Positions 7,556 to 16,086 of a DNA stretch of 64,000 bases are shown piece by piece. Source of the DNA: an uncultured Eubacteriales bacterium (GTDB taxonomy: Bacteria > Bacillota > Clostridia > Oscillospirales > Acutalibacteraceae); contig CAKSHH010000001.1 of assembly GCA_934456435.1 (NCBI GenBank), forward strand, positions 297,421 to 361,420. The letters are read 5' to 3'. The translations under genes were made by a program, and so were the position numbers. Each line of letters begins with the position of its first letter. The stretch's first letter is position 1. Below the pieces are notes generated by a model. It did no database searches, was not told the origin of the DNA, and saw only the letters and a list, made by a program, of their open reading frames with translations.

Positions 7556-9136
7556 ATGAAAAAAACGGTTTTCAAGGTTTTAGCGGTATTTGAAATATTT
7601 TGTATTCTGTTCTCCGTTAATGCTTTTGCGCTGAAGGAAGAAATTGTTAAAGAGGGAAATAGAGAATATGTAAACGTAACTCTTGAAAGCGGCGATGTTG
7701 TTGAAGACGACGAATATAGTTCTTATCTTGCTGCTGACGAAGAAAATCCCAAGTATGATGATTTTATAAATGTTGGTTCTGTTACAATAAACGCAACCGG
7801 AGATGAACCTGTCGTTATTGGTGGTGGTGCCTTTGAGGCAAACTTTGATCAGGTAGAATCACTCACCATCAACGGAAACGGAAAGGTTGTTATTGGTTCA
7901 GCAGCTTTTTATAATACGCGGATAAAGGAATTGTATCTGCCCGAAAATGTTGTTTTTGAGAATGATGCAGGAGACGTTTTCGGATTTTGCTGGCTGTTAA
8001 AAAGTGTTGTAATTGGCTGTGACCTTTGTCCCGATGTGTTTGAAAATTGCAGTATAGAAAATGTCACATTCACGGAGGACAACGATATAAAAGAAATTCC
8101 TCAACAAGCTTTTTTGTTAGGTTATTTTGAAAGCTTTAAGCTTCCGAAAACCATTGAGATTGTCAGAGAAGGAGCCTTTGATACCTGTGCATGGATGAAA
8201 AACATCGAATTAAACGACGGACTTAAAATAATTGAAAAAAAGGCATTTTTGGACTGTGCGGATTTGAAGTCTGTTGTTATCCCTGCGTCCGTAGAGGAAA
8301 TCGGTGAACAGACATTTTATGATTCCGGTTTAACTTCTATAACAATTCCGGCATCCGTAAAGGTAATCGGCGAAATGGCTTTTGGCTATGAAGATTATTG
8401 CCCTGATCCTAATAGAGCATATAAAGTTCTCAGAAAGGTTGAAGGCTTCACAATATACGGATACCGCAACACGGCGGCGGAAGCTTACGCTGAAGAAAAC
8501 GGATTCAAATTTGTTGAGATCGGCGACGTGAACGGCGTTTCATATAACCCGTCTTGGAGCGAAGTGAACGATTACAGCTTCAATGTTGACGGAAGAGCCG
8601 ATAAGGTTCAGGTTATCGAAGCGAACGGAGCGACAAGAACGTTCACAAGGCACCTGCCCAATGTTTCGGTCACCGGCTATGACGCGGAGGGAAACGAGGT
8701 CAGCGATATGTCAAGGGAGCTTGACCACGAGGTGTGGACGATAAACACCAAGCTCACAGCCGACAGCGACCTGCAGGTTCACGCAAAGTACAGCAACGAG
8801 TGGGTGAAATCAACATACAAGTTCAGGGTCACAACACTTCGCTCGGATAAGACGCTGAAAAGCGCGGAGCTTTCGTCAACAGGAGGAGCGCAGGGCAGAG
8901 TAGGCTGTAAAGTTGTGACAGGCTCAGGAGTAAAAAAGGTTCGTGTGGAGTACGAGGACGGAATGACCTCGACCTACAACACGACTGCGGCAGCGCTCGA
9001 CACGTCAAGCATGACCTACACCTATGACTTCACGGTAAAGACCCGCCACAGCGGAGAAAACATTTTCAAGATTTATATCAAAACTCCGAACAACGGCTGG
9101 ACCTACGCCACAACCCTTACCTACACGGCGGAATGA
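7556..9136 (+). CDS. BspA-like leucine-rich repeat secreted protein, tandem copy 2
   Basis: A 526-residue paralogue of the preceding gene, only 24 bases downstream. The signal peptide differs from copy 1 by one residue (K for R at position 7). Residues about 37-185 differ at many positions and include a small insertion (SYLAADEENPKYDDF region). From base 8106 to the stop I could find no difference from copy 1, including third codon positions. The layout is variable N-terminal leucine-rich repeats on a constant C-terminal half. Shared promoter and the terminator at 9148 imply co-expression. Likely a recent tandem duplication with diversification of the repeat face. Confidence 0.85.
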   Translation: MKKTVFKVLAVFEIFCILFSVNAFALKEEIVKEGNREYVNVTLESGDVVEDDEYSSYLAADEENPKYDDFINVGSVTINATGDEPVVIGGGAFEANFDQVESLTINGNGKVVIGSAAFYNTRIKELYLPENVVFENDAGDVFGFCWLLKSVVIGCDLCPDVFENCSIENVTFTEDNDIKEIPQQAFLLGYFESFKLPKTIEIVREGAFDTCAWMKNIELNDGLKIIEKKAFLDCADLKSVVIPASVEEIGEQTFYDSGLTSITIPASVKVIGEMAFGYEDYCPDPNRAYKVLRKVEGFTIYGYRNTAAEAYAEENGFKFVEIGDVNGVSYNPSWSEVNDYSFNVDGRADKVQVIEANGATRTFTRHLPNVSVTGYDAEGNEVSDMSRELDHEVWTINTKLTADSDLQVHAKYSNEWVKSTYKFRVTTLRSDKTLKSAELSSTGGAQGRVGCKVVTGSGVKKVRVEYEDGMTSTYNTTAAALDTSSMTYTYDFTVKTRHSGENIFKIYIKTPNNGWTYATTLTYTAE

Positions 9137-9147
9137 AAAACAACAAA

Positions 9148-9183
9148 ACACACCCGATTTTTAATATTTCGGGTGTGTTTTTT
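9148..9183 (+). terminator. Terminator after the BspA-like tandem genes
   Basis: ACACACCCGA (9148-9157) pairs with TCGGGTGTGT (9169-9178), followed by a T run to 9183. It almost repeats the hairpin at 3435. Confidence 0.85.
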
Positions 9184-9184
9184 C

Positions 9185-9213
9185 TTGCATATTGTGAACA
9201 AGTGTGGTAAAAT
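9185..9213 (+). promoter_or_regulatory. Promoter of proBAC
   Basis: TTGCAT (9185-9190), 17-base spacer, TAAAAT (9208-9213), about 50 bases before proB. Confidence 0.6.
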
Positions 9214-9265
9214 AAACTGATTATATTGGGATAGATTTTTCCATTTGCTTAACGGAGGACTGAAT

Positions 9266-10033
9266 ATGAGAATTGTTGTCAAGGTCGGAACTTCAACGCT
9301 TGCGCATCCGAGCGGTCTTATAAATATCAGGCGCGTCGAGGAGCTTTGCAAGGTTATGAGTGACCTTAAAAATGCCGATAACGACATTATACTTGTTACT
9401 TCGGGCGCTATCGGAATGGGCGCCGGAAAGCTCCAGTTAAGCGAACGACCACGCGATGTTGCGGCAAAGCAGGCCGCCGCCGCGGTAGGTCAATGCGAAC
9501 TGATGTATACCTACGACAAGCTTTTCTCGGAGTACAACCACACGGTGGCTCAGCTTCTTATGACGGGCACGGATTTCGAGAACGAAGAAAGACACATAAA
9601 CTTCAAAAACACCATGGATAAGCTCCTTGAATTTAAGGCGCTTCCGATAATTAACGAGAACGACACCGTTGCGACCGATGAAATCAAGGTCGGAGACAAT
9701 GATACTCTTTCGGCGATGGTTGCCGTGAATATCAACGCGGATCTTTTGGTTCTGCTTTCCGACATTGACGGACTTTTTACAGCCGATCCGCACACCGATT
9801 CTGACGCAAAGCTGATTTCGGTCGTTTCGGAAATCAATGACGATATTCTTTCTCTCGGCGGCAAGGAGGGCTCAAGCCTCGGCACAGGAGGAATGAAAAC
9901 CAAGCTTCACGCGGCGCAGATTTGTACGGAAAACAACTGCGATATGATTATTGCCAACGGCAAGAATCCGCTTGTCCTTTACGATATTGTCGAGGGCAAG
10001 GCTGTGGGTACGCGATTCATTAAAAGAGGGTGA
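9266..10033 (+). CDS. proB: Glutamate 5-kinase
   Basis: First step of proline synthesis: phosphorylates glutamate to gamma-glutamyl phosphate. The 255 residues contain the amino-acid-kinase core only, with no C-terminal PUA domain. VKVGTSTL at residues 5-12, VTSGAIGMGAGKL, and the IINENDTV and GTGGMKTKLHAA motifs are present. The ATG at 9266 is preferred because GGAGG lies eight bases upstream and the protein then starts MRIVVKVGTS like the family. First gene of proB-proA-proC; feedback inhibition by proline is known for the family. Confidence 0.95.
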   Translation: MRIVVKVGTSTLAHPSGLINIRRVEELCKVMSDLKNADNDIILVTSGAIGMGAGKLQLSERPRDVAAKQAAAAVGQCELMYTYDKLFSEYNHTVAQLLMTGTDFENEERHINFKNTMDKLLEFKALPIINENDTVATDEIKVGDNDTLSAMVAVNINADLLVLLSDIDGLFTADPHTDSDAKLISVVSEINDDILSLGGKEGSSLGTGGMKTKLHAAQICTENNCDMIIANGKNPLVLYDIVEGKAVGTRFIKRG

Positions 10034-10037
10034 CAGA

Positions 10038-11285
10038 ATGACTACACTTGAAATACTTGAACAGGCAAAGGCGGCAAAGTCCGAGCTCGCAAGGCTCACT
10101 TCGGAGGACAAAAACAACGCCCTGCTTGCAATGGCGGATATGCTGGAGGAAAACAGCGAATACATTATCGCCGAAAACGGAAAGGATGTTGAGGCGGCAC
10201 GCGGCAAGATAACGGACGTTATGATCGACCGCCTGAGCCTTGACAGCGAACGAATCAAAGGTATGGCAGACGGCATAAGAGACGCCGTGAAACTTCCCGA
10301 CCCTGTGGGAAGAGTGCTTGAGAGGGTCGAACTGCAAAACGGACTTGTTGTCGAGAAAACCTCGGTGCCGATGGGCGTCGTTGCCATTATCTACGAGAGC
10401 AGACCGAATGTTTCGTCGGACGCCGCAGCTCTTGCGCTGAAAAGCGGCAATGTCTGTGTGCTCAGGGGCGGCAAGGAAGCTTTCCGTTCCGCAAATGCAA
10501 TAGTTAATTCACTCAGAGAGGGCTTGAAAAAGCTCGGCTTCTGTGAGAACTTCATAAATCTGATTCAGGACACAACGCGTCAGAGCGCGGCGGAGCTTAT
10601 GACGGCAGACGGATATATTGATTTGCTCATTCCGCGAGGCGGAGCGGGACTTATCAAGGCGTGCGTCGAAAATGCTACCGTGCCTGTTATACAGACGGGA
10701 ACGGGTATATGCCACGTCTATGTTGACGATGCCGCCGATCTTGATATGGCGCTCAACATTATCGAAAACGCGAAAACGAGCCGTCCGTCGGTTTGCAATG
10801 CCGAAGAGGTTGTGCTTGTAAACCGCAAAATTGCCGACAAATTCCTTCCGATGCTCAAAAAGAGACTTGTTGACGACCGAAAGGTGAATCCCGTTGAACT
10901 CAGACTTGACGAGAGTGCGGCGAAGATTATCGACGGAACAAAGGCCGGCGAAAAGGATTTTGATACGGAATTTCTTAACTATATACTCGCAGTCGGAATT
11001 GTTGACAGCGTTGAGGCGGCGGTCAAGCACATTTCGGAGCACGGAACGCACCACAGCGACGCAATCATTACCGCGGATGGCGAGCACGCAAAGATATTCT
11101 GCCGCGATGTTGATTCTGCGGCGGTCTATGTCAATGCAAGCACCCGTTTTACCGACGGCGGACAGTTCGGACTCGGCTGTGAAATAGGAATTTCGACGCA
11201 GAAGCTTCACGCACGAGGCCCCATGGGACTTCGTGAAATGACGACTTATAAATACATTGTCAAGGGTAACGGACAGATAAGGTAA
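10038..11285 (+). CDS. proA: Glutamate-5-semialdehyde dehydrogenase (gamma-glutamyl phosphate reductase)
   Basis: Second step of proline synthesis, NADPH-dependent reduction of gamma-glutamyl phosphate. The 415 residues have the aldehyde-dehydrogenase-like fold. The catalytic cysteine lies in SRPSVCNAEEVVL and other family signatures are RGGKEAFRSAN and TDGGQFGLGCEIGISTQKLHARGP. ATG at 10038 follows AAAGAGGG, four bases after the proB stop; in-frame upstream codons lie inside proB and are not needed. Confidence 0.95.
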   Translation: MTTLEILEQAKAAKSELARLTSEDKNNALLAMADMLEENSEYIIAENGKDVEAARGKITDVMIDRLSLDSERIKGMADGIRDAVKLPDPVGRVLERVELQNGLVVEKTSVPMGVVAIIYESRPNVSSDAAALALKSGNVCVLRGGKEAFRSANAIVNSLREGLKKLGFCENFINLIQDTTRQSAAELMTADGYIDLLIPRGGAGLIKACVENATVPVIQTGTGICHVYVDDAADLDMALNIIENAKTSRPSVCNAEEVVLVNRKIADKFLPMLKKRLVDDRKVNPVELRLDESAAKIIDGTKAGEKDFDTEFLNYILAVGIVDSVEAAVKHISEHGTHHSDAIITADGEHAKIFCRDVDSAAVYVNASTRFTDGGQFGLGCEIGISTQKLHARGPMGLREMTTYKYIVKGNGQIR

Positions 11286-11297
11286 GGAGGAAATGGT

Positions 11298-12086
11298 ATG
11301 CCTAATATCGGATTCATCGGCTGCGGAAACATGGGCGGAGCGATCGTGCGCGCCGTTGCAAAAGCCGGATATGCCGAATGTTCGTATGTCTGCGACCACG
11401 ATGTCGAAAAGACAAAGGCTCTTTCCGATGAACTGGGAGTGCAGGTGTCAAATTCAAAGGCAATAGCGGCAGAATGTGATTATATCTTTATCGGCGTTAA
11501 GCCGCAGGTGATCGCAAATGCGCTGGCGGAAATATCGGAAATAATTAAGACGAGACCCGACTGCGTGGTTGTTTCAATGGCGGCAGGCTGTGCGATCGAG
11601 AAAATTGCGGAGATGTCCGCGGCGGCGAAAATTATCCGAATTATGCCGAATATGCCCGTGTCGGTCGGCAAGGGCGTTGTTCTTGCAAGCGGATATAACG
11701 TGACTGACAGAGAAATCAGCGAATTTAACGACATTATGAAGTGTTCGGGAATTGTTGACTGGATTAATGAAAAGCTCATTGACGCAGGCTGTGCGGTTTC
11801 GGGCTGCGGCCCCGCGTTCGTTTATATGTTCATTGAAGCCCTTGCGGACGGAGCGGTGAGCTGCGGACTTCCGAGGGATAAGGCGCTCCTTTATGCCGCA
11901 GGCACGGTGCTCGGTTCCGCCGAGGCGGTGATTGAGAGCGGCAAGCATCCGGGCAAGCTCAAGGACGAGGTTTGCAGTCCCGGAGGTACAACGATCGCCG
12001 GAGTTAAGGCTCTGGAGGACGGCGCTTTCCGTTCAAATGCTATGAATGCTGTCATTGCTGCATACGAAAAAACCAAAAAGCTCTGA
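11298..12086 (+). CDS. proC: Pyrroline-5-carboxylate reductase
   Basis: Last step of proline synthesis, reducing pyrroline-5-carboxylate with NAD(P)H. The 262 residues show the Rossmann motif GFIGCGNMGGAIV at the N terminus, MPNMPVSVGKG, and the C-terminal signature EVCSPGGTTIAGVKALEDGAFR. AAGGAGG precedes the ATG, 12 bases after proA. Having proB, proA and proC together makes the glutamate-to-proline route complete here. Confidence 0.95.
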   Translation: MPNIGFIGCGNMGGAIVRAVAKAGYAECSYVCDHDVEKTKALSDELGVQVSNSKAIAAECDYIFIGVKPQVIANALAEISEIIKTRPDCVVVSMAAGCAIEKIAEMSAAAKIIRIMPNMPVSVGKGVVLASGYNVTDREISEFNDIMKCSGIVDWINEKLIDAGCAVSGCGPAFVYMFIEALADGAVSCGLPRDKALLYAAGTVLGSAEAVIESGKHPGKLKDEVCSPGGTTIAGVKALEDGAFRSNAMNAVIAAYEKTKKL

Positions 12087-12091
12087 TAATA

Positions 12092-12120
12092 TTGACATAG
12101 TTTTTATGTTGATATAAAAT
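12092..12120 (+). promoter_or_regulatory. Promoter of the GH3-like gene
   Basis: TTGACA (12092-12097), 17-base spacer, TAAAAT (12115-12120); an AGGAGG ribosome site follows near 12132. Confidence 0.75.
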
Positions 12121-12146
12121 ATAGAAAAACCAGGAGGTAGATTACA

Positions 12147-13895
12147 ATGCCCTTTTCCGATTTCGGTATTTTCCTCGGAGATGTTTCACTTTGGGAAATC
12201 AATCATTTCACAAAGGATCCGTTGAAAGCCCAAAAGCACGTTCTTAAAAAAATCGTAAGAAGAAACAAGAATTGTGAACTCGGCAAAAAGATTCATCTCG
12301 GCGACGTTAAGTCGATTGAAGACTACCAGCGCATAGTTCCGCTGTCTACATACAAGGACTACGAGCCGTATGTTGACAGAATGATTAACAATAAAGAGGA
12401 CAGACTTATGTTCTCAGGAAAGAATATAAGATACTGCTCATCTTCGGGCTCCGTCGGCAAGCCGAAAATTTTGCCCAAGGGAATCAGCGACCTTTGGAAG
12501 ATGCAATGTATCGGATTTTCCGTATCCGTTGCGGTCGCAGCTCATTGGCTCAAGAAAAACAAGGGCATAAGAATGCCGTCGCAGATGGGACCGCTTGTTC
12601 TTATCCTTTCGGGTCACAACCTTGACGACAACAAGCGCTGTAACGGTGCCGGTCAGGTTCCGCTGACTTACCTCAAGCCTATCACAAGATTTTTCTGCAC
12701 GTCTCCGTATTCGCTTCTTTGCCCGGAGCACGAGGAACTTCTTGATACGTCATATCTTCAGCTTAGATTTGCTCTTGAAAACAGAAACGTTACCTATCTC
12801 GGCTCAATGGTCGTCACATTGCTGACAACGATGTTTGACTACCTTGAGGATAACTGGGAAATGCTCTGCGACGATATTGAAAAGGGTATTATCAATCCGA
12901 ATATCAAATGTACTCCGGAGCTCAGAGCCAAGTATTCAAGGATGTTCAAACCAAATCCGAAGAGAGCTGCCGAACTCAGAAGAGAGTTTGAAAAGGGCTT
13001 CGATGAGCCGATAGCACCGAGAATTTGGCCGAAGCTCACATGGGGCTACGGTATGATGGGCTCCAGTCTCCAGGTTTACATTGAAAAGCTCCGCAAGTCG
13101 GTCGGCGATCTGCCGCTTCACAATATGGGCTATGCGGCGGCCGAGGGATTCTTTGCCGCTCCCGTTGAGCTCAATGTCAACGATTCGTGTTTGCTTCCTC
13201 ATTGTATTTTCTTTGAGTTCCTTCCGATTGAGGACGGCGAGGAGCACGCACGCGACGATGTTAAGCCGCTTTTGATAAACGAAATTGAGGTCGGCAAGGA
13301 CTACGAGCTTGTTGTTTCAAACTTCTCAGGTCTTTACAGATACAAGATGGAGGACGTTGTTCACGTTACCAAGATGTACAACAACACTCCGCGCATTGAG
13401 CTTCTTTACAGACAGAACCTCAGCATGAACGTTGCCAACGAAAAGACAACCACTCAGATGGTCGACTTTGCCGCAACGAAGGCTTCGGAGAAAATCGGAA
13501 TCGGTTTCAAGGGGTACAGCTTCTATCCGGATTACTCAACCAATCCGCCGCGCTACTGTATGTTCGTTGAGCCCGAAAAGCCGATTGATGAGGATACGCG
13601 CAAAAAGATGATTGAGCTTCTGGACGAGGAGCTCAAGGAAGTCAATGAAAAGTACTTCAAATACAGACGTTGGGGTATGCTCAGCGAACCTGAGATCCTG
13701 GTTCTCAAGGAAAAGACCTATTGGGATTACAGAGAGTCGCTCAGAAGCAAGGGCGTTGTTCTGAATCAGATCAAGCCCGTTACCGTCATCAACTCAAAGG
13801 AACGCGAGGACTTCTTCTTCTCACACGTTGAGACGGAAAGCTCGGAAACGCTTGACGCATACAATGATAAAAACAAAGAAAAAACTACTGTTTGA
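12147..13895 (+). CDS. GH3-family acyl-adenylating enzyme
   Basis: A 582-residue cytosolic protein of the GH3 family (ANL superfamily), which in plants conjugates acyl acids such as auxin or jasmonate to amino acids via an acyl-AMP. The nucleotide-binding motif SSSGSVGKPK is at residues 98-107. A GYAAAEGFF segment near 330 fits the second ATP motif, and SGLYRYKMEDVVHV near 395 fits the YRxxxxDxV motif. No signal peptide or membrane segment is seen. It has a consensus promoter, and the exported hydrolase starts 10 bases after its stop, so the two form an operon. Bacterial GH3 substrates are largely unknown; which acid and which acceptor are used cannot be told from sequence. Confidence 0.85.
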   Translation: MPFSDFGIFLGDVSLWEINHFTKDPLKAQKHVLKKIVRRNKNCELGKKIHLGDVKSIEDYQRIVPLSTYKDYEPYVDRMINNKEDRLMFSGKNIRYCSSSGSVGKPKILPKGISDLWKMQCIGFSVSVAVAAHWLKKNKGIRMPSQMGPLVLILSGHNLDDNKRCNGAGQVPLTYLKPITRFFCTSPYSLLCPEHEELLDTSYLQLRFALENRNVTYLGSMVVTLLTTMFDYLEDNWEMLCDDIEKGIINPNIKCTPELRAKYSRMFKPNPKRAAELRREFEKGFDEPIAPRIWPKLTWGYGMMGSSLQVYIEKLRKSVGDLPLHNMGYAAAEGFFAAPVELNVNDSCLLPHCIFFEFLPIEDGEEHARDDVKPLLINEIEVGKDYELVVSNFSGLYRYKMEDVVHVTKMYNNTPRIELLYRQNLSMNVANEKTTTQMVDFAATKASEKIGIGFKGYSFYPDYSTNPPRYCMFVEPEKPIDEDTRKKMIELLDEELKEVNEKYFKYRRWGMLSEPEILVLKEKTYWDYRESLRSKGVVLNQIKPVTVINSKEREDFFFSHVETESSETLDAYNDKNKEKTTV

Positions 13896-13905
13896 GGCGA
13901 TAACA

Positions 13906-15489
13906 ATGAAGAAAATTTCTAAGAAAGTAATATCACTCGTTCTTTGCCTGTCCATTATTGTTTCGGCATTTGCATTTCTCGGTTCATCGGGCTTTGCCGC
14001 CGAAGAAAGCGACGGAACGGTTATTCCTCTGATCTATGTTCAGGGAACGGGAATGACGCTCTACGCTAAGGACGAGGACGGCAAGGAAAGAACTGCTTAC
14101 CCGGTGACGATTCCCGACGGCTTCATTGAGCAGACCGTTAAGGATAATATCGGAATTTTTGCAAAGGCTGTTCTCACTCAGAAGTGGGGGGAGTTCAGCG
14201 AGGTTCTCAGCAAGGCTCTTGAGGAAATCTACGGTGAAATCAGCCTTGACGAACACGGAAAAACTCAGAACGGCGTTTATCTCAAGTGGACATGGAACAA
14301 GAAAAAGATGAAATCCGATCTTGTTGACGGTAAATATCCGACCCAGAGATACACGTTCAACTACGACTGGCGACTTGATCCCTACGAGAACGCAGACATT
14401 CTCCGCAAGTTTATTGAGGACGTCAGAGAGGTTACGGGTGCCGACAAGGTTGCTATGCTCGGCCGTTGTCTCGGTGTAAATATCACCATGGCATATATGG
14501 AGAAATATGATGCGGAGTACATTTCCGACTATATTCTTTATGCAAGTGCGCTTGACGGAGCAACACAGTGCAGCAAGGCTTTTGCAGGCGATATGTATCT
14601 TGACCCCGACGGAGTGGAGAGATACGTTTATGACCTCCAGCTTTCAGAGGACGAGGTTACAAACCAGCTCATACAGTCATTCGTAACAGTTTTCAACGAC
14701 ACCTACGGACTTGACCTTACCTGTGCGGCAGTCAATAATGTTCTCAAGAAGAAGTATCTTGAAATATTCCCGAAGGCTCTTATGTCTTCGTTTGCAACAT
14801 TCCCCGGATACTGGAGCATGGTAAACGACCGCGACTACGAGCGTGCCAAGGAGACTGTTTTCTACGGTGCGGATATGGATAAATACGCCGACTTTATCGA
14901 GATGATCGACAATTATCACTACAACGTTCAGGTCAAATCGAATGAGCTCCTCAAAGAGTATGCGGCGCGTGGAATCGAAATTGCCAACATCACGAAGTAC
15001 GGCTATCAGACCGTTCCCGTCACGGACGAGGCGGATATGATTTCTGACGCGCTTTGCAGCGTATACGATGCCTCAAAGGGAGCTATAACGGCTTCGCTTG
15101 AATCAGGCTTTGACAGCAACTATATTGAAAAGGCAAAGCAGGACGGAACATACAAGTATATTTCTCCCGATTTGCAGATAGACGCTTCGGGCTGTCTGTT
15201 CCCTGACAGAACGTGGTTTGTGAAGAATATCAAACACAAATCTTTCCCGAAGATAATCAATAGGCTGGTTGATGCTATTGTAAACAACGAGGAGTTCACG
15301 GTGGAAAGCGACGCTAATTTCCCGCAGTACATGATTTACAGCGACAGCGGCGAATTTGGTCCGATGACAGCGGAGAATCAGAACACCGATGCAAGATACC
15401 ATGTAACGTTTTTCGAGGCTTTGAAAAAGCTCTTTGTCTGCATAATCGAGCTTATCAAAAGACAGATTGCAGGTCAGCCGGGGGAATAA
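13906..15489 (+). CDS. Exported LCAT-like alpha/beta hydrolase with cysteine nucleophile elbow
   Basis: A 527-residue protein with a signal peptide (residues 1-31, ending GFAA). The segment FNYDWRLDP resembles lecithin:cholesterol acyltransferase/lipase proteins. The nucleophile elbow reads MLGRCLGVN, placing Cys188 where GxSxG enzymes have serine, as in polyhydroxyalkanoate synthases. The C terminus (FFEALKKLFVCIIELIKRQI) is a strongly amphipathic helix. ATG at 13906 fits a normal signal peptide; upstream in-frame codons lie inside the GH3 gene. It is probably an extracellular acyltransferase or lipase-like enzyme; the substrate is unknown, and whether the cysteine is active is inference. 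Confidence 0.75.
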   Translation: MKKISKKVISLVLCLSIIVSAFAFLGSSGFAAEESDGTVIPLIYVQGTGMTLYAKDEDGKERTAYPVTIPDGFIEQTVKDNIGIFAKAVLTQKWGEFSEVLSKALEEIYGEISLDEHGKTQNGVYLKWTWNKKKMKSDLVDGKYPTQRYTFNYDWRLDPYENADILRKFIEDVREVTGADKVAMLGRCLGVNITMAYMEKYDAEYISDYILYASALDGATQCSKAFAGDMYLDPDGVERYVYDLQLSEDEVTNQLIQSFVTVFNDTYGLDLTCAAVNNVLKKKYLEIFPKALMSSFATFPGYWSMVNDRDYERAKETVFYGADMDKYADFIEMIDNYHYNVQVKSNELLKEYAARGIEIANITKYGYQTVPVTDEADMISDALCSVYDASKGAITASLESGFDSNYIEKAKQDGTYKYISPDLQIDASGCLFPDRTWFVKNIKHKSFPKIINRLVDAIVNNEEFTVESDANFPQYMIYSDSGEFGPMTAENQNTDARYHVTFFEALKKLFVCIIELIKRQIAGQPGE

Positions 15490-15495
15490 TAGATT

Positions 15496-16047
15496 ATGCT
15501 TAACATTTCACGCACGAGGCAGGAGAGAATAAGAGAAACAGTTAAAATTGCACTCATGGCGGCGATAATATCGGTTCTCGGACCGCTTTCGGTTCCGCTG
15601 CCGTTCACGCCCGTACCTGTCTCGTTTGCGATACTGGCAGTCTATTTGACAACCTACCTTTTGGGAGCGAAAACAGGAACGCTCAGCGTTATAATATATA
15701 TTCTGATCGGACTTGCGGGACTTCCCGTATTTTCCGGCTTCACCGGCGGAGCGGCAAAGCTTGTCGGCCCGACGGGGGGATATATAATCGGCTTCATCTT
15801 TATTGCACTTATCGGCGGATTTTTTGCCGACAAGTTTGGCGGCAAGTTTGTAATGTCGTTTGTCGGAATGGTGCTGGGTACTGCGGTTTGCTACCTTTTC
15901 GGTTCGCTGTGGCTTGCCTACCAAATGGGACTGACACTTAAACAGGCGCTTATCGGCGGCGTTGTACCTTATATTGCGTTTGACTGTGTAAAAATGGTAT
16001 TTGCCGTGCTTCTCGGCAAGCAGGTCAAGCCGCTCATAAACAGATAA
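15496..16047 (+). CDS. bioY: Biotin ECF transporter S component
   Basis: A 183-residue membrane protein with about six hydrophobic segments and BioY signatures: LGPLSVPLPFTPVPVSFA near residue 28, LAGLPVFSGFTGGAAKLVGPTGGY near 73, and the C-terminal ...AFDCVKMVFAVLLG. It binds biotin and works with shared EcfA/EcfT energy-coupling proteins, which are not in this window. Start at 15496, six bases after the hydrolase stop; the ribosome site (GGGGGAATAA) lies in the end of that gene, so it may be co-transcribed, though biotin uptake has no evident link to it. No biotin synthesis genes are seen. Confidence 0.93.
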   Translation: MLNISRTRQERIRETVKIALMAAIISVLGPLSVPLPFTPVPVSFAILAVYLTTYLLGAKTGTLSVIIYILIGLAGLPVFSGFTGGAAKLVGPTGGYIIGFIFIALIGGFFADKFGGKFVMSFVGMVLGTAVCYLFGSLWLAYQMGLTLKQALIGGVVPYIAFDCVKMVFAVLLGKQVKPLINR

Positions 16048-16052
16048 AATAT

Positions 16053-16079
16053 TGGGCTGTTGCATTTAGCAACAGCCCA
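16053..16079. terminator. Bidirectional terminator between bioY and dapA
   Basis: Perfect 11-bp stem TGGGCTGTTGC/GCAACAGCCCA, loop ATTTA. Plus-strand flank is TTGCTTTTTATT; minus-strand flank is AATATTTTA. Confidence 0.85.
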
Positions 16080-16086
16080 TTGCTTT

